A program made the position numbers and the translations under genes. 64,000 nucleotides of DNA from Ulva prolifera (taxonomy: Eukaryota; Chlorophyta; Ulvophyceae; Ulvales; Ulvaceae): NCBI GenBank assembly GCA_023078555.1, contig CM041203.1, forward strand, positions 1,751,481-1,815,480, in the 5' to 3' direction. Positions 1 to 10,678 of this stretch are shown in pieces (position 1 is the first letter of the stretch; each line of letters begins with the position of its first letter). The notes under the pieces were generated by a model. That model worked only from the letters and a program-made list of their open reading frames with translations, was not told the origin of the DNA and did not search any database.

Positions 1-192
1 GGTTTTTGTGGGTGAGTGCCTGAGGGGGAGGGCGTACGCATCAGCAAGGGCCTGTTTGCGCTCAGCTAGAGCTGCCATGCGCTCCTGGTACGACAGCGCT
101 TGAGCTGAGTCGGGCGCCACAACTCCTGTCAGTAGAGCGGCTGTCGCGGTGAGCGTGGCGAGCTTGAGAGCCGCAGAAGCAGGCTGTTGCCT
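1..192 (-). CDS. probable thylakoid-lumen protein, partial (N-terminal exon)
   Basis: On the minus strand an exon seems to open at 192 after a ctgctgcag acceptor and runs off the left edge. The frame gives a hydrophobic stretch (about 'LATLTATAALLTGVVAP') followed by 'DSAQA' and then 'LSYQERMAALAERKQ'. This is what a bipartite plastid/thylakoid targeting peptide with an Ala-x-Ala cleavage site looks like: hydrophobic core, cleavage after AQA, then a charged helical mature start. The first exon with the chloroplast-directing part and start codon was not found. Only about 64 codons are visible, so the family cannot be named. The lumen assignment is inference from the targeting pattern only. Confidence 0.4.
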
Positions 193-1080
193 CTGCAGCA
201 GGTGCCATACCAACTTGTGCACCAGCAGTGAGACCGCCGTTTACAGGCCAGAACTGTGATGAAAGACATGACAACGACAATATGAGGCATCGCTTGAGCT
301 TGCATGGGTGTAGCCTCGCTCAGTTGCGAGTTGATGTGGGGTGTCGTGCGTATCTGGGACTGCCGACCCTGGGCTCCATATTTGGACATGACCAGCGCCA
401 GCGAAGACGCGTCATCGGCGACTCCATCAACGCCCCAAAGGCAGCGGACTCAGACATTGCGGGTACAGTTGCTAAGCACTGACCCAGATGTATGCAGTGT
501 ACGATATCGTACCTCGTGTGCCTTGCACGCAACACGCGCACGCGCGCCATTCTGCTGGCAAACGGACCGTGACGACAGCATAGCTCTCTAGTAGCTGGTA
601 TTATACAGGTGCTAGTCGATTGATGACGTTGAGCTGGAGCTGCAACACTCAGTGACGCGCGACGATGCTTGCAGTTTGGGCAGGCGAGGTGGGAGCTAGG
701 GCTCGAGAAGTGAGAGAAGATGCACTCAAACGTGGTTAGAAAAAGGATTGCATGTCGTTCTGTACCGAGATCGTCTTCTGTCCATGTTCCATGTGAGCCG
801 TACACGCGCACGTGTGTTGTACTGCCCGTCGCACCGACGCCACTTCATGTCTTCGGGTGTCGCTGAAGTCATGCAGGCAACAAATGTCAGCGCTCGTTGC
901 TGCAGGCTACTCACACTGGAAGGTCGCTATGGCATTTTCCCCCCTAACGTGCATGCTGTGATTACGAACGTAGGCTCCATATTGAGTACATGCCGAGTTC
1001 CGTGGTCTTGTCGTGCATGAATGTTTCATCCGTATGACCGATCGTGCCGGCACTGAACGCAACTCTGCAGGAGTCTAGAC
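193..1080. other. intergenic, no supported gene
   Basis: Open frames here (up to 163 codons on the minus strand) have no recognisable domain and no splice-consistent partner. The missing first exon of the left-edge gene and the upstream region of cactin should lie here. Nothing else is seen. Confidence 0.4.
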
Positions 1081-3605
1081 ATGTCTGGTGATGCCGTGTC
1101 TCAAGTGCGTGAACTGAAGCGCAAGCATCGAGAGAAGGCTATCTTGAGCGGCAATCCTGACGAAAGTGGCTTCTTCTGGGACAAGAAGGTTGAAAGGGAC
1201 CTTAAGCAGAACAAGGTTGTGCAAGGCGATGATGACGCTGTCCGCAGGGAGCGGGATGCTGAGCTAGAACGTGTCCGAGCCAGAAGGCAAGTGTTGCTCC
1301 TCAAGTGAAGACTGTTCCCTGGCATTGCAGCGGGACCTGGGACCACCATGCTCGCCAGCGCACGTTAATCTCATCGCCCTGCTGCAGAGCTCAGAATGAA
1401 GCCGAATTTGCAAGGCGGCAAGATGAGATCGGTGAGTTGGAGCGGCAGAGGCTCGCTGCAGAAGCCATCAAGGAATCCGCCAAAGAGGAGCAGTTCTACT
1501 TGAAGCAGAACATAGACAGGGCACGCAAGCGTCTGGATGAAGACCGAGCTCATGCCATTGACCTCCTCGTGCAGGTGGTGCACCTGCAGCGTTCCCATCC
1601 ACTGCATGATCCAGCCACTCAGCCACACGCAATCTTCTCTGAGTTCCGAGCTGAAGAAATCCGGCCTCTGATGGAGGAGGTCGAGCTCTTCCAGGTCAGC
1701 CACCACCCATGTCCGTGCTACCAAATGTGCACTCGCTGCCTGCTTGCAAGCACAAACCCTCGCCTGTGCAAGCCATCAGCCTCCCGCACTCCACAGGCAC
1801 TGGATGTGGAGCCTCGGGACCACAAGGAATTCTGGGACAACGTCATGGCGCTGCTGAGGATGCAGCTGGATGATCAGGCGGCTCTCGCAAGCGGGCAGGC
1901 TCCCGAGGCAGAGAATGGGGCGGTCAAGGGCCCTGCAGCAGACCTCGTGGAGCAGGCTCTGCAGGGCTCTCTGGAAGACCTGCGGGAGCTGCAGGGGGCA
2001 GTCCAGAGCGAGGTCGAGGACAGCAACTGCAAGGACCCAGAATACTGGCGCACCATCAGCCACAGGTGCGTAGCTGTGATTGCCATTCTTGCCACCTGTT
2101 GGCCCGACCCAAACAGCCTGAAGCGATGACATCCTGGATGCATGCTGTGGAGCTTGATAATTGATGTATCAACAGGCTGGTCCCACCTGTGAGAGCAGAT
2201 TGATGCCCTGCAGCTGTATTTGTCCACCTTGCAACTCATATGTGGGCCTTGAAATCAGAGGAGATGGGCAAGAGCAGCCACAGTGGGGAGACATTTGAGC
2301 TTTGCGATTTCAGCGCCGCCTGCGGTGGCACATGCGCACTGCTCAGGCCCCAGATCCCGAGACTACATGCACCGGTTTCCCCGCACCGTCCGCATGATGT
2401 GGGCAGCGGCATGCAGGCTGCGGCGGCGCATGGCGCAGCGCGCGCTGCAGGACATCTGCGCAAGCAAGCAGTGCGACGCGCGGGCGGCGCAGGCGCGGGA
2501 CGCCGTGGCCACAGGCGACATCCTCGCCGCCGTCGGCGTCGAGGTGCCCGAGGCGGCCGCAGAGAGCGACGAGGAGGAGGAGGCGGCGCTGCCTGCGTGG
2601 ATGGAGCAGAGCGACGGCCGCCTGTCGCCGCCGCTGGAGGCGGAGGCGGCGGTGGCGGGGGCGGTGGTGGGGGAAGAGGAGGATCGGGCACTCCTCCTGG
2701 CGCTTCGCAAGCAGGTGCGCCCGCGCCATGGGGCTGAACTGGCGGCCTGCTACACGTGTGCAAAACGTTCCTCAGCAGGGAGCCGTGAGGGCGGCTGTGG
2801 GGGATGGGAATGCAAAATGTGTGAGCGGCTGCGTGCCCATGATGCCGTGCCGGGGACGCCTGGACAGCTGCAGCGTGCAGTGAACAAGGACTGGCCTGCG
2901 GACATGGCGGCTGCAGGTGTGTATGCATGATTACGCTGCATATGCACAGGGACATTGACGATTACATTTGGTAGCAGCGCCTCAGATATGTCTGCTGTGT
3001 CCATGTTTTGATGTGAGGGCCTTGTGCCAGCGCAGGCACAGGAGGAGGCGGAGCAGGCGGCTGCCTCGGCCGCGCCTGTGGTGCCGGTGGCGCCGGCCGC
3101 CGGCGGGCCGAGTGCCGCGGGGCCAGGTGAGGGCGCGGTCTCGCAGGCGATGGCGGCGATGGGCGACAGCCGCGACGAGCTCAACTTCCGGGGTGTCGTG
3201 CCGCTGGAGGCGCAGGAGTATTGGTGGCGGGAGAAGTATACCCCCCGACAGCCGAAGTTCTTCAACAAGGTGCACACGGGGTATGATTGGAATAAGTACA
3301 ACCGGGCGCACTATGATGTCGACAACCCGCCGCCAAAGGTGGTCCAGGGCTACAAGTTTAATATCTTCTACCCGGACCTCGTGGAGAAGTCTAAGGGGCC
3401 GTCGTATAAGATTCTGCCGGACCCGAGTGGGGACGACTCAACGGTGCTGCTGAAGTTCACGGCTGGGGCGCCATACGAGGACATTGCGTTCAGGATAGTG
3501 AACAAGGAGTGGGACCGGGCGCCAAAGAAGGGGTTCAAGAATGTGTTTGATCGCGGGATGCTGCAGCTGTACTTCAATTTCCGCCGGATTTCGTACAGGC
3601 GGTAG
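1081..3605 (+). CDS. CACTIN: Cactin (spliceosome-associated protein)
   Basis: Five exons: 1081-1290, 1395-1694, 1797-2065, 2417-2714, 3036-3605. They keep phase and give about 548 residues. Exons 2-4 carry the charged helical CactinMid region (for example 'ARKRLDEDRAHAIDLL' and 'DPEYWRTISHR'), followed by an acidic linker. The last exon ends with the highly conserved CactinC domain, about residues 420-548, with 'FNKVHTGYDWNKYN', 'GYKFNIFYPDLVEK' and the terminal 'LYFNFRRISYRR'. In the family, cactin is a nuclear protein tied to spliceosome function and splicing fidelity. The N-terminus is short: animal and plant cactins often carry a long Arg/Ser/Lys-rich extension that is not seen here. ATG at 1081 is in frame and fits 'DESGFFWDKKVERD'. 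Identity is secure; the first exon is slightly less so. Confidence 0.93.
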
Positions 3606-4342
3606 CTGTCAGATGGGCCAGAGTCCGGTCGGCATTTCCGTGGTCAGGAAAACAATGCGGCAGCATCTGATGTAGGAACTGATGTGAATGTCATGAGCCA
3701 ATGCCTGCTGCCTGTCTGGGGCCACCTGCATGTTGCATCGGCATGTCAGTTTCGCACCTACACCACCACGAACGCACCTGGCAATCCGCACGCAGCTCAT
3801 AGTCCAACACCGGATAGTAAGGACAATCTGACGGAAGTCTAACATCGGCTTACATCACTTGAACCCGTGCGTGCTCCCAGCGATTAGTTTGAGCGCCATT
3901 TTGAAGAGAGGCAATCCGTAACACCATGTGCAGGCGAAGCGGGCTCTTTTGAGCTGGGCAGTCGGCCCAACGGCGCTGTGACTGTCAGTATATTCAAGGT
4001 GCTACATTGGCAGTCGTGCGCTGTAGCTCTTTCATTGATCACGTATCTCGTGTCAACACCACTCCGCGTCAAGCGTAGCGCCATAGAACATCGTTTCAGG
4101 TGCGATCTGGCGGCAATAATTGTCTGCTGACTGGCTTTCATGGTACCTAGAGCCATGTTCATCAGGACGAACTGCAGCAGCAGTTTCTCAAGCTCGCCGG
4201 CTGGGTCATGCAGCTGGCATGGTCAAATGCAGAACCATTCGCATGGCACAATTGCTGTTGCGATTGACACAACAAAGCAGACAAAGCAATGATTGACATG
4301 TAGGCACTCACAAAGCTATGTAACTCTGCCGAGAAGGTGACA
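3606..4342. other. cactin 3' region and Nup54 upstream region
   Basis: About 740 bp between two genes on the same strand. Short frames on either strand show no domain, and no TGTAA lies close to the cactin stop. No gene is supported. Confidence 0.4.
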
Positions 4343-7300
4343 ATGTTCGGAGGGCAGTCCAGCGGCAGCCTGTTTGCTGCACCAGCTGCATCTGGATCGC
4401 TGTTCGGTGCTCCTTCTTCTGGCGGTACGCTACCGACCATTTCAAAATTTATTGAGCTGTGCCCATTGCGAATTCTATTCTCGTTTTGCTTTGTGGGTCG
4501 CACACACTGTAGGCATGAAGTATGTTCATGCACCGATGGCATGGGCGTTGAATGCAGGCCTCTTCGGCGCCGGCGGCGCACCACAGAGCTCCGCCTCGTT
4601 GTTCGGAGGCCAGCCAGCTGCATCGGGTGGTCTATTCGGGGCAGCACCATCTGCCGCAGCCACAGCTGCAGCACCAGCTGCTGGCCTGTTCGGGGCTCCT
4701 GCAGCCTCCTCTGGTGGCCTCTTTGGAGCCCCTGCCGCATCAAGTGCAAGCCTATTCGGAGGACCCACAGCCTCCTCCGGTGGCCTCTTTGGAGCCCCTG
4801 CCGCAACAACTGGGGGCCTGTTCGGCGCCCCTGCAGCCTCCTCCGTTGGCCTCTTTGGAGCCCCTGCAGCATCAGCTGGAGGCCTGTTTGGGGCACCTGC
4901 AGCCTCCTCTGCAAGCCTACTGGGCACGCCTGCGTCCTCAGGAGGCTTGTTTGGGACCCCCGCTGCATCGGGAGGCCTCTTCGGAGCGCCTGCCTCGTCA
5001 GCGAGTCTGTTTGGCGCGGCCCCTGCGGCATCGTCTGGAGGCCTCTTCGGTGCAACGCCGGCGTCGTCAGGGGGGCTTTTCGGCGCAACGCCGGCAGCAG
5101 CATCGGGGGGCCTCTTTGGCGGGGGTGGGGCCGCAACTGGCGGGCTATTCGGTGCATCGTCAGGGGGGGGGTTGTTTGGGGCGTCCACCGGGCAAGTCGG
5201 GCTGTTTGGTGCTGCAGCGCCGTCGGCCCCAGGCCTCTTTGGCGCCCCAGCCGCGACGGCGCCAGCCAGCCAGCCGATAGCTGTGCCGTCAGGGCATGAT
5301 CTTGCGCACAGTCAGGCCGAACAGGCCGCCATCAAGCGCTCTCTGCAGGCATGTCCCCTCGCACCGCTCGCGGACTGCCGCCTGCTGCTGCTGCTCTCGC
5401 TGCTACACAGTTTGAGCAGCCATAGCCGATGGCGTGTCTGCTCTTGCTTCTGCACTCCTAACCGATGAATGTGTCGTGGAATAGAGCGTGCTGGATGCCA
5501 GTGCCTGTGCCAGCGAACTACTTGCTTGTAGCAACGCCTTTCAGGCGGAGCTGTGACGGCAGCAGTGTTGCCGCCTGCTTTGCAGAGGTCTAGATGAGTG
5601 CTGCTTCCCATGTTCGCGGCGCACAAGCCATATCGGCAAGGGGCCTGGCAGAGCTCTCCATCGCACAGTGTTGGCCACACACACATTCTGCACAAGGTCA
5701 GTACCACTTGCACGGCCCCGGACGGAATCCGCCATGGCAGAATCCACTGAGCCAGCATCACAGCATCTCCGAGGCCAGGGGCCAAGCCAGGCTTGCCAAC
5801 AGCGCAGCATCGGCGGCCGGAACGAGCGCTGATCGCCCCCGCTTGGGTGCAGGAGCTGCAGGAGCTTTGCACCCCCGGGTCATCCAACTTCAAGCTCACC
5901 CACCTCTTCCTGTACGTCGTCGGCCCCGAGCAGAAGGTGCGGCCGCCGGACGTGCCGCAGGCGCAGTGGGAGGCCGCGCTGCAGCGCGCCGGCGGCGCCG
6001 GCAACCGCAGCGGCCTGTGGCCGGTGCCGGTGCGGGGGCTGCAGCAGCTGAAGGCGCACCACGACGCGCAGCAGGGCGCGCTGCAGGCGAACCGCAGCTG
6101 CCTCGCGGAGCTGCAGGGGCTGGTGCAGCGGCTGGCGCAGTGGGACGAGGCGGCGCTGCGGCGGCGCACGCAGGCGATCATGGACCAGCACTCCAACCTC
6201 TCCCTCCGCCTGCTCAAGGTGCGCTTGCCCTGCTCGGCTGTCGCCTCGTTGTGTGGTGATGGTGGCATCGCTTCCCAGGCTGTCGCGCTCCGGTCACGCA
6301 CCGAAGCTGCCCCAGTGGTTGCGAGGGATCACTGGAGCAGGAGGGTGTGTTTGCCTTCGGCATGATGCCGGCAAGGGCAACGGTGCATCAATGGTCATTT
6401 CGGAGGAAGGGAAGCGGCCACGTTGTTGGTGGGGCTGTGTCCGGCTGGGTGGCATGCATATGCTTGACTTGAGCATGTGCGAGGTCCATGCAACATCTGC
6501 GCATCATGCTGGATACTACTTTCCATGCAAACGCTGCCATGCGGCAGGTTTTCCAGCCACAAGCCCCACAGATGCACCCTCACAGCGACACTGCATCGCC
6601 CCACATCACCAGTTCTCATCAGCCAGACCAACGAGGCATCATCAATGATGCATCATAGTTGCCCTGCATCAACGCACAGGGCAACACTGCATGCAACCAC
6701 CAGAGTCCTTTGACTGTGTTTCAAGGACAAAGGCAGCAAGGCGGGCAGCACCGCGAAAGAAGCAAACAGACGAAGCAAACACCCAGCTACCCACGCACGC
6801 GGCACCCACCACGCCCAGGAAACCCATCACCGGCGCAGCAAACGACACAGATCCGCAGACCGCCAAGCACACACCTTTGACTGTGACACCCACGTGTGAT
6901 ACGTCTGGGGAGCGCCTGCGGGAGAGGTGGGTGGCGGTGGGGTGCAGGTGGTGCGGCTGGTGGACGCGCTCGCGGTGCGCATCGCGGGGTCCGCGGAGTG
7001 CCGCAAGATGGACCAGCAGCTGGAGGCGCTCGCGAAGCACATCGCGCACATCGAGGCGCAGCTCGCGCCCAACAAGGTGCAGGGCCTGCAGTACCAGGTG
7101 GACACCGTCGTCGCCGCCGCGGCCGCCGTGGTGCGCCCCCCGCTCCTGCCCCCACTCGCTCGGGATGGTGGTTGTAGTGTGCTGATTGAGTGTGCGTGCG
7201 TTTGTATCTTCAGACCGATGCGGTTGGTTGCAATGCCTTTGACGCTCTGCAGTGGCCCGATCTTGTGTAAATTATTCGTGTCCACGCTCGCTCGGATCTC

Positions 7301-7811
7301 GCCACCCTCCAACGCGTGGGAGCCACGGCAGCCTGAATCCTGCCAGGATCAATGCTGCCCGGCTGCAGCAATGACCGCGCTTGGATTTGGCTCTGCACAC
7401 ACATCATCGCACGTGACACAGCACCACTGCGTCGTCGCCTCTCGGCGGACGTGACAGGGTTCGGGACAGTGCTTTGGAGAATTCCAGGGTGTGCGTGTGT
7501 ATGTGGTTATAAAGGACAGAGGCCGTGTGTTTGTATGTCGACATGTTTACAAGGCCACATCCCTGGGGTCAGTAACGAATGCGGCCCTTGTGTAGGACCC
7601 GAGCCGCAGCGGCACGCTGTCGAGCACCGGCGTCGACCAGGGCACGCTGCAACGCGCCGCACACCTCCTCGGCGAGCACAACCGCGGCCTCGAGGCCCTG
7701 CAGCAGCACCTGCAGCGCGTGGAGCGGGACGTGGCGTTGGTGCACAACGAGCTCAACCGCCAGATGCTCACGTTCGTCGTGCCGACCTCGTACCCCCGCA
7801 AAGCCTCGTGA
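4343..7811 (+). CDS. NUP54: Nucleoporin Nup54 (GLFG-repeat)
   Basis: Exons 4343-4424, 4558-5348, about 5808-6218, 6948-7130 and 7596-7811 keep phase and give about 560 residues. Residues 1 to about 275 are an FG domain made of 'GLFGAPAASS'-type repeats, the natively unfolded barrier-forming segment. From about residue 305 comes the helical Nup54 domain: 'WVQELQELCTPGSSNFKL', 'LWPVPVRGLQQL', 'QHSNLSLRLLK', then coiled-coil helices ending near 'RQMLTFVVPTSYPRK'. In other eukaryotes Nup54 assembles with Nup62 and Nup58 in the central channel of the pore. The intron after exon 2 appears to start with GC (CAG|GCATGT), and its acceptor (5807 chosen) is the least certain boundary. The gene ends tail to tail with the desulfhydrase 144 bp away. 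Confidence 0.9.
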
Positions 7812-7869
7812 GCTGCTGCTGTCGTCCGAGACCGCCCTATGACACAACACCGTGGCTGTGATCTCTACT

Positions 7870-7881
7870 GTTACATGTAAC
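7870..7881. terminator. palindromic shared polyadenylation signal GTTACATGTAAC
   Basis: A perfect 12-bp palindrome that puts TGTAA on both strands. On + it is at 7876-7880, about 65 nt after the Nup54 stop. On - it is at 7875-7871, about 81 nt after the desulfhydrase stop. TGTAA is the known chlorophyte polyadenylation signal, so one site could serve both convergent genes. The double role is inference. Confidence 0.55.
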
Positions 7882-7955
7882 ATCTACATGAGCACTTGCG
7901 TGCACCAATCGCGAGTACACAGTGCCACTGCACAGGAACGGGTGGCTACTGGCGG

Positions 7956-10135
7956 TCACTCTGGCATCAGGCGCTGGCACCTCTGCAGCTGCTCAACGAT
8001 CGGCTGCAGCTGGCTCGATTTGTCGTACATGCCCAGGAGGCCGCCCGTGTGAACGAACAGCACCTTGCTGCCCTGCCACTCCTCTGGAGCTGCCTTGACC
8101 TCGTGCAGGAAGCCGTGGAGGGCCTTGCCAGAGTACACCGGGTCCAGCACAACCCCCGTTGCCATCGCCACGTCCACGACCGTCTGCAGCTCCTCCTCCC
8201 TGCACACACCAGCCCCCTGCTTACTCCACATGCTGTATTTCTACGAGCCACCGGGTGACGAATTCGTCACGGCGGTGCCACACCACCCAGGCCCGTGTCG
8301 CCACTGTCCTCGCATTGCTTACTGGGCGGCAGGTACAGGCCGGCTCTGTGGCTGTCGATGATTGCTCACATCAGTTGTGCATTCGGCCGCTGCAACTGTG
8401 GCACCCACAGGCAGCCCAACGCCGCCCCTCGCACATCACCACGGCCGACGTTGTCACACTCCAGAGGGGCTGGCAGTGCGGGGGGGGGGGGGGCTCACCT
8501 GCTCATGGCGTAGCCGTCCCCCTTGCACTGCACCATGCGCACGACGTCCCGCGCGGCCACATCCGCCCCGAGGCCGCTGAACAGGCCGTCGATGAAGTCG
8601 TAGAAGTAGGCCTCATCATCACACACGCCATACCCGACCACCTTGGCGCCGTAGCCAGACAGGTGGTTTGCGAGTGCCAGGCCGCCTGTGGTCGCCCCAG
8701 AGCCGCACGCCTGCATACCCCCCCCTGCATCTGCTGGGCTGCCCATCTTATTTCACGCAATCGCTGTTCTTGTTCTGCTGTTGAGAAGTGGATGATTTAT
8801 TTCAACGTTGTATCACGGGCGGATGGTCGTGAAGATGATTCGTCTGCCGGCTGGCTCAGACGTATCCATCGCTGAAAGATAGTTTGCCGCTGCGCAGCCG
8901 CAGTAGGGTCCACTGTCAACGCAATGAGGCGGCAGGGCGCATTCAGGGTGCGCACCATGACGATGTGCGTGAAGGGGTCGCCGGCGGTCTGCTGCGCAAG
9001 CTCCTCGAGGGCCATCATGTAGCCCCAGCAGCCTAACGCGTTGCTGCCCCCGACCGGCACGACGTACGGGTTTTTGCCGGCGGCCCGCAGCTCCCCTGCG
9101 AGGCGTTCGCCCAGCGCCTCGGAGCCATGCGTGACGTACTCCCGCTTTGACACCTGTGGCCATGGCTCACAGTGTGTATTGGTGCACAGCTGAAGGCGAT
9201 ATGGCATGGCGCCTCACCCACGCGTTGTGTGTGTACGCACACGTGATTACAATCGCCATGGCCAAAGAGATTCTGGCATCTACGGGAAGCGGGGCAGAAA
9301 CGAATACGAACTCACGGGCGATCGGTAGTATCGCCACACCGAATTTGGAATTGGTCATGCAGCCGCGGGTGTGGGCACCGGAACCTCCATGCGGAGGGGC
9401 CCAGCTTGAATCATTGCCATAGCCTGTCCAGCGCTGCCGTATATGATTGAGGCATCATGCCGCTGCGACCTCCGGCTGGCGCCACCACAATAGGCACAGC
9501 AGGTCAGCTCTCGAGGGGAAACTGCGCCAGCAGCATCACTTATGACACGACCGCATGTGCAAGCATAGCTGTGCCAGAAGTACCGTAGACTCACTGGGGG
9601 CTGCAGGTCGCTGGCAGTCCTGCCAGGAGGGGCGGGGGGCGTCGGTAGCGTTGGGGGCGGACCTGGTGGATGTAGGCGCCCTGCAGCCTCTCCGGCAGCA
9701 GGTTACCCACAAGGCCTGCATCTTGGCCTGCGTGGTGCTCTGTGTTTCGGAGGATGAGGTGGCACTCGAGGCCCAGGTACGTCGCAGCAGCGGCTGTGGC
9801 GCGGCAGTGGTTGGACTGTATGCCGCCTATTGTGATGATGGAGTCGTGGCCGTTTGCGAGGGCTTCCGCCATGAGGAACTCGAGTTTGCGGACCTGTGGT
9901 GCAGCTGTGGGGTGGGTCTTCCTCATGCAGGATGACTGTGGCAAAGGGCAGAGGCTCGGCGCTGCAGCAGCGACGGCAGCGGAGATTCACAGACCTTGTT
10001 GCCACTCATCTGCATCCCGGTCATGTCGTCTCGTTTGACGTGGACGGCCACCCCCTCCGGCAGGCCAGGAAGCCTCCATTCATGCACTGGGGTGGGCGTC
10101 ATGGCTAGATCTACTGTTTCGCTGGGCTTCTGCAT
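7956..10135 (-). CDS. DCD: D-cysteine desulfhydrase (PLP enzyme, ACC deaminase family)
   Basis: Five minus-strand exons: 10135-9995, 9893-9663, 9153-8956, 8710-8499, 8199-7956. Phases agree and give about 341 residues. The enzyme class cleaves D-cysteine to pyruvate, ammonia and H2S using PLP. Conserved text includes 'VKRDDMTGMQMSGNK', whose last Lys (about K47) is the expected Schiff-base residue, then 'GGIQSNHCRATAAAATYLG', 'VVPVGGSNALGCWGY', 'ACGSGATTGGLALA', 'LDPVYSGKALHG' and 'LFVHTGGLLGMYDK'. The sequence resembles plant D-cysteine desulfhydrase more than bacterial ACC deaminase, but substrate choice between the two cannot be proven by eye. No clear organelle-targeting extension precedes the domain, unlike the plant mitochondrial enzyme. 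It is divergent from bioF and convergent with NUP54. Confidence 0.92.
8480..8493. repeat. 14-nt homopolymer G run next to a splice donor
   Basis: An uninterrupted run of G on + (C on the coding strand of the desulfhydrase) starts six bases inside the intron that follows exon 4. It is a likely sequencing or assembly length-error site. Confidence 0.85.
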
Positions 10136-10678
10136 AGCTGATACATTTTTGGAGTCAGGTTTAAAGTTAGGGACGGGAAATGCGGCCCTCGGCCCGCAGT
10201 TTTTCCAGGCGCGGCATGCGCTTGTTGTTTACAGACCGCACCAGCGCAAGCCCAGACGCCCACTCGGGAGCAGAAAACGGGCCGCGTTGAAGGAAAGCCT
10301 TTGTTGATGCATTTCTCATTCTACATGCGGCCTTGGTCTGACGAAGAACCGGTGCTCCCACGTTTGGAGTCGCACTGGCACACACCATGTTCCTTGCGGA
10401 AATACGAAACGTCTCGGAGCGCGACCACACTACGTACAGCAAGGATGGACTCACCGATTAATCCAGGCTCTACTACAAGACTACACCCCTGGTTTCCAGA
10501 GAGCAGTTGCAAACTTCGTCTGTGCCTCAGCTGTTGATGCATCGCGAGGTGCATGTGACCACCTGGCGCAGCTGCCCATCGACGCAGAGCATCGTCCTGA
10601 TGGCATGGTAATAGACCGAGCAACACAGTACACCATGACTTGAACGCTGTCATTTCCACGCGACCGCCAACCGTGGCG
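10136..10678. promoter_or_regulatory. divergent upstream region, desulfhydrase / bioF
   Basis: A 543-bp stretch between two head-to-head start codons. It must hold both promoters, and possibly the upstream part of bioF if a targeting exon exists. No TATA-like element or conserved motif was convincing, and no gene was seen inside. Confidence 0.4.

Noticed and set aside
320..811. 163-codon minus-strand frame
   Set aside because: No domain, no amphipathic pattern, no splice-consistent link to the left-edge lumen gene.
4162..5157. 331-codon minus-strand frame rich in Arg/Gln/Leu
   Set aside because: It is the antisense shadow of the GLFG repeats of Nup54; the regular repeat composition keeps stops out of other frames.
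5812..5830. Alternative Nup54 exon 3 starts
   Set aside because: Other AG sites nearby break the reading frame or lose conserved residues; 5808 was the only phase-0 choice found.
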